From NCBI GenBank assembly GCA_001796525.1, contig MGMT01000047.1, positions 1-18,056 on the forward strand: DNA of 18,056 bases, in the 5' to 3' direction. The stretch comes from Chloroflexi bacterium RBG_13_51_52 (lineage in GTDB: Bacteria; Chloroflexota; Dehalococcoidia; Dehalococcoidales; RBG-16-60-22). Positions 13,351 through 18,056 of the stretch are shown here, piece after piece. Position 1 is the first letter of the stretch; every line of letters starts with the position of its first letter. Made by a program: the position numbers and the translations under genes. The notes below the pieces were generated by a model. That model had not been told where the DNA came from, did not search any database, and worked only from the letters and a program-made list of their open reading frames with translations.

Positions 13351-14271
13351 CTAGTCCTGGACGCCGATTAGCGCCGCAGCCTTAATCGAGCTGAACAGCG
13401 CCAGCGATACGTACCATTTGACGCGTGTCCTTGAGGCGTCTTTGTTCTCCAGCGCCCCTACCGGTTCCACCTGTAAGTGCCCCGGACTGGTCAAGCCGCA
13501 GAGCGCCCCCTCTCCGAACTGCAGGGCATAAATAGTGGAGCAGTCGCCGCCAGTTGTGGCGGTTTCTACCCCGTCTGTCAGTACATGCGTATCGAGTATC
13601 CAGTCGTTGACGCCGACGGGTACGCTGTCCCACAGCTGCACGAAGTTGCCCCACTGGTCACGGTCAGTCTCGGTCATGCCGCCCACCGCCCTGACCAGGT
13701 TGTTTATCTTACGCCTGGAGCGCCGGCTCATCAATAACATGTCCGGTTTACCGCCTTTGATTGCATCAATGAGTTCGTCCATCTTGGCGAGCGTCAGCGT
13801 ATCGCCAGTATCAGCCATGGCAATTACCTGTTCGCTTGCCGTCCCGGTGTCGATTAATTTTTTCAAGCCGTCGAACTGCTTGGCGTTGACCGCGGCGTTT
13901 CCGTAGATAAAAATTTCCTCGAACTTGCTCTTCAGCGCTTTAGCCTTGAGCTCGATAACTGCCGCCTCTAAGTCCTGGATATTGCTGCGCGTCGATTTGA
14001 GGAAGTTGTCCACGTCCGCGTCACCGCCCATGATCTTCAGGTTTGCCGTCAACTGCTCGAATGTCGGCGTCGATTCCGCCCAGGTGTCGCCCACATCGTA
14101 AAAATCTATGTCGGGTAAAGTTTTTTCCTGGTTATAGGTAAGTCCGTTTCCCACGATTTCTATGAACGGCAGCCTCTGTAGTACCGGTGAATCCTTGACA
14201 ATTGTCTCGACCACCCCCTGCATCAACATGTCGTTGGAAAGCTTGGCTGCCTCTGCCAGTGTTAAAGCCAT
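13351..14271 (-). CDS. Phage major capsid protein
   Basis: The 306-residue protein fits tailed-phage major capsid proteins of the HK97 fold. The N-terminal 'LTLAEAAKLSNDMLMQGVVETIVKDSPVLQRLPFIEIVGNGLTYNQEKTLP' is typical of MCPs without a cleaved delta domain. It is followed by an E-loop-like acidic segment, the spine-helix region 'VDNFLKSTRSNIQDLEAAVIELKAKALKSKFEEIFIYGN', and a P-domain core with 'KPDMLLMSRRSRRKINNLVRAVGG'. It follows portal and scaffold in the standard order. AGGAGG sits 7-8 nt before the ATG, and the spacer upstream is very A-rich with a hairpin, consistent with high expression. Confidence 0.85.
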   Translation of the reverse strand: MALTLAEAAKLSNDMLMQGVVETIVKDSPVLQRLPFIEIVGNGLTYNQEKTLPDIDFYDVGDTWAESTPTFEQLTANLKIMGGDADVDNFLKSTRSNIQDLEAAVIELKAKALKSKFEEIFIYGNAAVNAKQFDGLKKLIDTGTASEQVIAMADTGDTLTLAKMDELIDAIKGGKPDMLLMSRRSRRKINNLVRAVGGMTETDRDQWGNFVQLWDSVPVGVNDWILDTHVLTDGVETATTGGDCSTIYALQFGEGALCGLTSPGHLQVEPVGALENKDASRTRVKWYVSLALFSSIKAAALIGVQD

Positions 14272-14407
14272 ATTAATTTTCCTCCTGCATCCGTTATTTG
14301 TTTTTTGATTTTTAAGAATTTTTTTTCTGGTGTCTTAGCTTCAAATTGAAGCTGAATTGTTTTTATTTGTTTTAAATTGTTTTATGTTAAGTGCACCTCG
14401 TTTACTG
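14272..14407 (-). promoter_or_regulatory. A-rich spacer with 17-nt palindrome upstream of the capsid gene
   Basis: This is the longest non-coding gap in the operon. It contains the perfect inverted repeat AGCTTCAAATTGAAGCT (14337-14353) and long runs of A on the minus strand. No T run follows the repeat in the direction of transcription. It may be an RNA processing or stability hairpin, or an internal promoter region for the capsid gene; no clear -35/-10 pair is visible. Confidence 0.45.
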
Positions 14408-14890
14408 TTAGCCCCCCTCTATCCCATATTTAATCTTCTCCCTCGGGGATAATGCCGAAAGGTCCGGCGGTGTCCGCGCCGGCGCGCCGGCCGGCACTCT
14501 TATCAGGTTGTTCTCCGCCCCGATTTCCTGCTTTACTCTCTCAACCAGCGCCCTGGCCCCTGCCACCGACTCTCTTATCTCCTCGATAGTGTCTCCCTTA
14601 ATCATCTCTGCCACCAGTCCCGAGTTCGCCTGTGCCACCAGTTCTTTATACGCCGCTACTGCCCCCGCTAAAGACTCCTCTGTTTCTTCGAGGGTCTTTC
14701 CAGATTCTTCGAGCGACTGTTTTACCGACGCTATCCCGGCATCTTTCTCGATTATCGCCTTTTCCAGTTCGAAGATTTTCTCATTAGCGCTTTTTATCTC
14801 GCTTTTTAGCGACTCGTTTTCCAGTTTCAGGTTGTCGAGTTCGTTATCGGTGGTATCCTCACCTTCGACCTTTCCCTTTGCTTCTTCCAT
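14408..14890 (-). CDS. Phage scaffold protein (coiled coil)
   Basis: The 160-residue protein is acidic and almost wholly helical with heptad character from about 18 to 125 ('LDNLKLENESLKSEIKSANEKIFELEKAIIEKD'). A Pro/Ala linker follows, then a short C-terminal motif ('LSALSPREKIKYGIEGG'). Size, composition and position between portal and major capsid genes are those of tailed-phage scaffolds, which fill the procapsid and leave during maturation. No protease domain is visible. AGGAGG precedes the ATG by 7 nt, just after the portal stop. Confidence 0.75.
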   Translation of the reverse strand: MEEAKGKVEGEDTTDNELDNLKLENESLKSEIKSANEKIFELEKAIIEKDAGIASVKQSLEESGKTLEETEESLAGAVAAYKELVAQANSGLVAEMIKGDTIEEIRESVAGARALVERVKQEIGAENNLIRVPAGAPARTPPDLSALSPREKIKYGIEGG

Positions 14891-14907
14891 GTCTTGCCTC
14901 CTGTTCT

Positions 14908-16296
14908 TTACTCCTCAATGCCCTCCGCGCGGGACGTTACCACACTCTCTCTCGCTCCGTTCCTGCCGGCCCTGGCATTAAGCTCTTTATTCATCTTTAA
15001 AATGGACTCTCTTTCTTCCAGCCACTGCCGGAACTCGTAGTCCGGGTCCGCCACCCCTATTTCCCCCTTAGCCGTTCGCCGGGAATGTAGCCCGGTCTGC
15101 ACCATCACCTGCTCGCTGTTAACCTTCGTTTCCATGTCCCTGGGCAGCACCGGTCCCCATATCACTCTCAAATGCCCCCATTCGCCGAAGTCTTCTCCCC
15201 CGAACTTCTCCAGCAGCTTGATAATCATCTCGTTACGCCGGTTATAGGCGGCCGTGCGGATAATCCTCTTCCGCCTGACCTTCTGGAGCAGCGGCTGCAG
15301 TTCTATTTCCAGCGCCACCCCGGACATGCTCCTCTCGACTCCACCGAAAGCCGACCGCGGCGATTCCGACAGGTCGTGCATGGCGCGGTATATCAGGTCT
15401 ATATAATTAATATGTAAGTTGACGCCACCCCCTTGTAATAAGTCCAGCAGGTACGCTTTAGCGTCCTCCGGGATGTTCCACACCGCCCCCGGCCTGATGG
15501 CGATATCCTCGGACTCTTCTACATTTTCCAGCACCGCGATTGGATTCCCGGATAGCTCTAGAATGCGGGATAGCTGGCTCATGGCGCGGTTCAGCTCCCG
15601 CTGGCTCTCCATTATCTGTGGTAAATCAGAGACCCCCCAGAACTTCTTCGGCTCCCGCAGATTGGGGAAAATCACAAACGGGATAAAGCCGTAAGGGTTC
15701 GACTTAGCCTCCAGCAACGTGTTGTCCATGTATAGCTCGAAGTCGCGCTTCGTCCACATCTCTACGATGGCTGCTGTTTTATTCTTCGACTTTACGCCGT
15801 AGAGGTATTCGACCTCTTCCTTTGAAAGCTGGTATCGTGCAGCTACCCGCCACAGCCGCGACGTGTCGTCGCCGGAGTTCCATGCGTAAATGCCCTGCAT
15901 GTCAGGCGCCGTTACCCTCACCCGCTTTTCCCTAGCGTCCCAAGTTGCCTTATAGCAACCGTCCCCCAGCACCGCACAGTCTATTTCCGTCTCCAGGTCG
16001 AGTTGTTCCAGATAGTTCTCGCTGTAAGTTCTCTTCAGCGCCGCCTCCGCCCTCCTGGCATTATCTTTCGCCTTGTCCGAGTCCTCACCGGGGTCGATGG
16101 CAAAACTCATGCCCCCCATTAAATACGATGTCACTTTCTCGATGAACGCCTTGGCGTAGTTGAATGTTAACCGCCGTTCGTTTCGCCTGCCTTTAGCCTC
16201 CCACTGCCTCCCATAATAAAAGTCCAGCAGCTCTTTATAGCCCTTCATCCTATCGAGTTCCATTCGCGTCAGCTGTGAAATAACCGTTTCATTCAT
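14908..16296 (-). CDS. Phage portal protein (SPP1 gp6-like)
   Basis: The 462-residue protein matches SPP1-type portals in length and layout: an N-terminal 'YYGRQWEAKGRRNERRLTFNYAKAFIEKVTSYLMGG', a clip/wing region with 'IDCAVLGDGCYKATWD', 'YGFIPFVIFPNLREPKKFWGVSDLPQIMESQRELNRAMSQL', and the stem/crown helices 'SGVALEIELQPLLQKVRRKRIIRTAAYNRRNEMI'. The portal is the dodecameric ring at one capsid vertex through which DNA moves, and it normally works with a large terminase. None is encoded next to it here. AAGGAG lies about 11 nt upstream of the ATG. Confidence 0.85.
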   Translation of the reverse strand: MNETVISQLTRMELDRMKGYKELLDFYYGRQWEAKGRRNERRLTFNYAKAFIEKVTSYLMGGMSFAIDPGEDSDKAKDNARRAEAALKRTYSENYLEQLDLETEIDCAVLGDGCYKATWDAREKRVRVTAPDMQGIYAWNSGDDTSRLWRVAARYQLSKEEVEYLYGVKSKNKTAAIVEMWTKRDFELYMDNTLLEAKSNPYGFIPFVIFPNLREPKKFWGVSDLPQIMESQRELNRAMSQLSRILELSGNPIAVLENVEESEDIAIRPGAVWNIPEDAKAYLLDLLQGGGVNLHINYIDLIYRAMHDLSESPRSAFGGVERSMSGVALEIELQPLLQKVRRKRIIRTAAYNRRNEMIIKLLEKFGGEDFGEWGHLRVIWGPVLPRDMETKVNSEQVMVQTGLHSRRTAKGEIGVADPDYEFRQWLEERESILKMNKELNARAGRNGARESVVTSRAEGIEE

Positions 16297-16332
16297 CGCT
16301 TTGCCCGCTCCTTTATATATGACTACTGTTAA

Positions 16333-16647
16333 TTAACTGCACCCTAGCGCTCTCTGTATCGTCCGCTGACTCACCCCGAAAAGCGCTGCCAGTTCTTTAA
16401 CCTTCCTGCCGGCGTTAAAAAGTCTTTTTATCTCCCTATCTCGTGCCCTTTTCAGCCAGCGCTGCCTGCCTCTCGGCTTGTCATAAAGACATTGTGGGAA
16501 AGGGCATTCCAGGCAGGCTTGGGCGTATTCGCAGCCCTCGTCACGATAACGGCAATACTCCGGCTTAAAATCCGGGGTATTGTGGCCGGCTCTTTCCTGT
16601 TCTTCTTCCGGGTCAACTCCGCCAATCTCACAGGTCTCCATAACCAT
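16333..16647 (-). CDS. Cys-rich helix-turn-helix protein, possible small terminase or operon regulator
   Basis: In 104 residues, a cysteine cluster (C32, C39, C45, C48, C53: 'CRYRDEGCEYAQACLECPFPQC') is followed by a basic linker and a C-terminal HTH (about 70-101, 'REIKRLFNAGRKVKELAALFGVSQRTIQRAL') of the resolvase/sigma-like type. The cysteines could bind zinc or an Fe-S cluster. As first gene of the virion operon it occupies the place of a small terminase subunit, but small terminases do not usually carry such a cluster, so a regulator is equally possible. GAGG lies 6-7 nt before the ATG; a second in-frame ATG is two codons in. The portal gene follows after 36 nt. Confidence 0.65.
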   Translation of the reverse strand: MVMETCEIGGVDPEEEQERAGHNTPDFKPEYCRYRDEGCEYAQACLECPFPQCLYDKPRGRQRWLKRARDREIKRLFNAGRKVKELAALFGVSQRTIQRALGCS

Positions 16648-16674
16648 TGCTTACCTCAAACACCAAACAAAACA

Positions 16675-16704
16675 ATATTAGTACATTTGTTCTATTTTAG
16701 TCAA
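16675..16704 (-). promoter_or_regulatory. Promoter of the virion-gene operon
   Basis: TTGACT (16704-16699), an 18-bp spacer and TAATAT (16680-16675) on the minus strand, with a start expected near 16668, about 20 nt before the first ATG. It is divergent from the lipoprotein promoter. Confidence 0.6.
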
Positions 16705-16721
16705 TGCCCTTTTGTCACTTT

Positions 16722-16737
16722 TTTGCACTGCCGCAAA
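16722..16737. promoter_or_regulatory. Candidate operator TTTGC-N6-GCAAA between divergent promoters
   Basis: TTTGC (16722-16726) and GCAAA (16733-16737) are arranged exactly as in the palindrome at 3021-3036 in the XRE promoter, with the same 6-bp spacing. The site abuts the -35 element of the lipoprotein promoter and lies 18 bp upstream of the virion operon's -35. I found no third copy of the full pattern in this window. Confidence 0.45.
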
Positions 16738-16766
16738 TTGACTTTAAGAAAATTTGAGTATAGAAT
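16738..16766 (+). promoter_or_regulatory. Promoter of the first lipoprotein gene
   Basis: TTGACT (16738-16743), a 17-bp spacer and TAGAAT (16761-16766). Transcription would start near 16773, about 75 nt before the ATG. Confidence 0.65.
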
Positions 16767-16848
16767 ACTGCTATATCGAACTGACATCAGTATCGGGCGT
16801 ATCTGTTCCTTCTACATATAGCTACTCGCGATAAGGAGTTATCTTTGT

Positions 16849-17304
16849 ATGAAAAATCATATTTTTGTTATTCTCTCTCTTGTATTAATATTATTGGTAC
16901 TGCCTTCCTGTTCTTCTAACGGAAGCTCCGCGGAAAACGATTACAATACCGATAACAGCTTGCTTTATAAAACCGCCCTCGAGCGTTATTTTAATGCCTA
17001 TATCCAGGCCGACCTTGATGCTCTCCTTGATTCACTCGACCCCGATGGACCTTTGTATCCTGACCCCGATGATATCCAGAACCTGCGGGATACAGCAGCC
17101 GGTAACTCTTACGAGGGGAAAGTGGTCGTATCCGACATTTCAATTCTTGAAGAGGGTGACGGTCGGGCTCGGATTAAAGCAAAGCTATATATGGCGATCG
17201 ATTTGTATGATAACGGGCAATATCAGGAACAAGAATCATACTTCATTTTTGAATTGACGCTGAAGGGTGGCAAGTGGCGACTCAATAATGCCATAGAAGA
17301 GTAG
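16849..17304 (+). CDS. Putative lipoprotein, first of a tandem pair
   Basis: The 151-residue protein has a type II signal peptide: 'MKNHIFVILSLVLILLVLPSC', with the lipobox LPSC giving lipidated C21. A Ser/Gly/acidic linker follows, then a compact alpha+beta domain (about 40-151). That domain begins with a helix 'ALERYFNAYIQADLDALLDSL' and ends with strands 'YFIFELTLKGGKWRLNNAI', a layout resembling NTF2-like domains (fold guess only). It aligns without gaps to the next gene's product over more than 110 residues. AAGGAG lies 10 nt before the ATG. Confidence 0.82.
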   Translation: MKNHIFVILSLVLILLVLPSCSSNGSSAENDYNTDNSLLYKTALERYFNAYIQADLDALLDSLDPDGPLYPDPDDIQNLRDTAAGNSYEGKVVVSDISILEEGDGRARIKAKLYMAIDLYDNGQYQEQESYFIFELTLKGGKWRLNNAIEE

Positions 17305-17325
17305 CCGGGTACGGCCGTCTTTTTT
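17304..17325 (+). terminator. Weak terminator-like hairpin after the first lipoprotein gene
   Basis: GCCG (17304-17307) and CGGC (17312-17315) form a 4-bp stem with a 4-nt loop, followed by CGTC and six T. The stem is short, so termination would be partial at best. Confidence 0.3.
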
Positions 17326-17382
17326 CTTGAAATCTTATCTTTTCGCACACTCGCCTTACCTGTCGTAAAAAAGGAGCCTGGT

Positions 17383-17832
17383 TTGATAAAAAAATTAATT
17401 ATAATAGCTCTGGGCTTTATATTGACCGTAATGGCTTTCACCTCTTGCTCTTCAGGTTCGAGCCTGCCGACGGAAAAAGATAATACCCAGCTCTACAAAG
17501 ACACTATTCAACGTTATTTTAATGCCCTTATCAAGGCTGACACTGATGCCTTTCTTGGTTCACTTGATCCTGGCGGGCTTTTATACCCGGATCCCGGCGC
17601 AATCGAACAGCTATATGATACCGAGAGTGAAAATGTTCTTGAAGGAGAGGCTTCGGTTGATAACCTTAGTGTTCTTGAAGAATTGACTGATCATGTCCAG
17701 GTGAGAGCGGAAGTGTTTTATAGAATCGACTTACATAATACCGGTGAATTCAAAGAAGAAACAAACTATTTTACTTTTGAATTAACATTTGTTGATGGAG
17801 AATGGTTAATCTATGACTTAACCATCGAGTAA
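17383..17832 (+). CDS. Putative lipoprotein, second of a tandem pair
   Basis: The 149-residue paralogue of the preceding lipoprotein has the signal 'MIKKLIIIALGFILTVMAFTSC' with lipobox FTSC. Shared segments include 'RYFNA', 'ADxDAxL', 'SLDPxGxLYPDP', 'YFxFELTxxxGxW'. The start codon is TTG, supported by AAAAAGGAG 6 nt upstream and by the fit of the signal peptide; no suitable ATG is near. The pair arose by tandem duplication and has diverged considerably, the second copy being the more AT-rich. Function unknown. Confidence 0.82.
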   Translation: MIKKLIIIALGFILTVMAFTSCSSGSSLPTEKDNTQLYKDTIQRYFNALIKADTDAFLGSLDPGGLLYPDPGAIEQLYDTESENVLEGEASVDNLSVLEELTDHVQVRAEVFYRIDLHNTGEFKEETNYFTFELTFVDGEWLIYDLTIE

Positions 17833-17911
17833 ACATACCTGATAGTTCTTTTGTAAATTCGCCTCCGTTAAAATGCCAGGTTGCCAACCGGTTCTATTAC
17901 CATCTTTGTTG

Positions 17912-17999
17912 CATTTTCACATTTTTTCTCTTGACATTTAGACTCACGGTTGTTATAATTGCTTTGATAAAGCAATATTTATTAAACAATGTGAAAATG
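17912..17999. repeat. 12-bp inverted repeat flanking a consensus promoter
   Basis: CATTTTCACATT (17912-17923) and AATGTGAAAATG (17988-17999) are perfect inverted copies, 64 bp apart, enclosing the whole promoter and start site of the HTH gene that follows. Confidence 0.6.
17931..17959 (+). promoter_or_regulatory. Perfect-consensus sigma-70 promoter
   Basis: TTGACA (17931-17936), a 17-bp spacer and TATAAT (17954-17959). The expected start near 17966 falls in the middle of the 17-bp inverted repeat TTGCTTTGATAAAGCAA (17959-17975), a likely operator. A promoter this strong usually needs repression. Confidence 0.85.
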
Positions 18000-18001
18000 A
18001 T

Positions 18002-18056
18002 ATGCCTATCTTAGAAAACTATTGTAGCGTCCTGGAAGCAAGCCGACTCCTTAAAG
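18002..18056 (+). CDS. HTH (excisionase/MerR-like) protein, partial, runs off the window
   Basis: The first 18 codons read 'MPILENYCSVLEASRLLK', the usual opening of small HTH_17/excisionase-type DNA-binding proteins ('yysvxEAAxLLgvs'). No SD is visible; the ATG lies about 36 nt from the predicted transcription start. It may itself be the repressor acting on the palindromes in its promoter. Too short to assign further. Confidence 0.5.
   Translation, partial: MPILENYCSVLEASRLLK

Noticed and set aside
13535..13906. Plus-strand ORF inside the capsid gene, and similar long antisense frames in the virion operon
   Set aside because: They are shadows of well-supported minus-strand genes, with Ser/Pro/Leu-rich composition and no SD.
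9034..16704. Complete prophage
   Set aside because: Integrase, repressor module, replication, large terminase, tape measure and lysis genes are absent, and no attachment repeats or tRNA gene were found at the ends.
1..18056. CRISPR array, tRNA, rRNA or insertion sequence
   Set aside because: No regularly spaced repeats, tRNA cloverleaf, rRNA segment or transposase was seen on either strand.

Overview
The window looks like a bacterial chromosome fragment of moderate GC content, probably Chloroflexota and most likely a Dehalococcoidia-like lineage. That placement is an inference from gene content (rpsU-yqeY pair, SipW-type signal peptidase with surface proteins, a phage protein set of the kind seen in that group), not from a marker tree. 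Promoters are close to the sigma-70 consensus, and most genes have a clear Shine-Dalgarno sequence.

Layout. 1-416 carries an AT-rich small hypothetical gene. 442-1301 on the minus strand is an rpsU-yqeY operon with a TTGACA-17-TACAAT promoter and a roughly 140-nt leader holding three hairpins. 1359-2850 (minus) is a COG2509-type FAD-dependent dehydrogenase with its own TTGACG-17-TATAAT promoter and a terminator-like hairpin just before its ribosome binding site. 3015-5011 (plus) is a regulatory block: a nearly leaderless XRE regulator whose promoter spacer is a perfect palindrome, then a sensorless histidine kinase and an OmpR-type response regulator. 5105-5165 holds TCTTTAT repeats at about 11-bp spacing, a plausible target of that regulator, in front of a NarL/LuxR-like protein whose receiver has Ser in place of the phospho-accepting Asp.

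6168-9037 (plus) is a surface-protein cassette. It has a beta-grasp (ubiquitin/MoaD-like)-TM-exodomain protein with an EF-hand-like loop, a second exported protein with a paralogous C-terminal domain, and a SipW/ER-type signal peptidase with a long coiled-coil tail. The simplest reading is a dedicated export and maturation unit for a surface fibre or coat, controlled by the two-component and pseudo-receiver proteins upstream.

9034-16670 (minus) is a compact virion-gene operon. In order of transcription it encodes a Cys-rich HTH protein, SPP1-type portal, scaffold, major capsid protein, a small virion protein, a repeat-bearing beta-sandwich protein, a head-completion adaptor, a hub/propeller protein and a small OB-like protein. 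It has no large terminase, tape measure, integrase or lysis gene, and ordinary genes abut it on both sides. It has its own promoter (TTGACT-18-TAATAT). The spacer between this promoter and the divergent lipoprotein promoter carries TTTGC-N6-GCAAA, the same symmetric pattern that overlaps the XRE gene's own promoter.

16849-17832 (plus) is a tandem pair of paralogous lipoprotein genes. The window ends in the first 18 codons of a small HTH (excisionase/MerR-like) gene, whose perfect-consensus promoter is flanked by a 12-bp inverted repeat.
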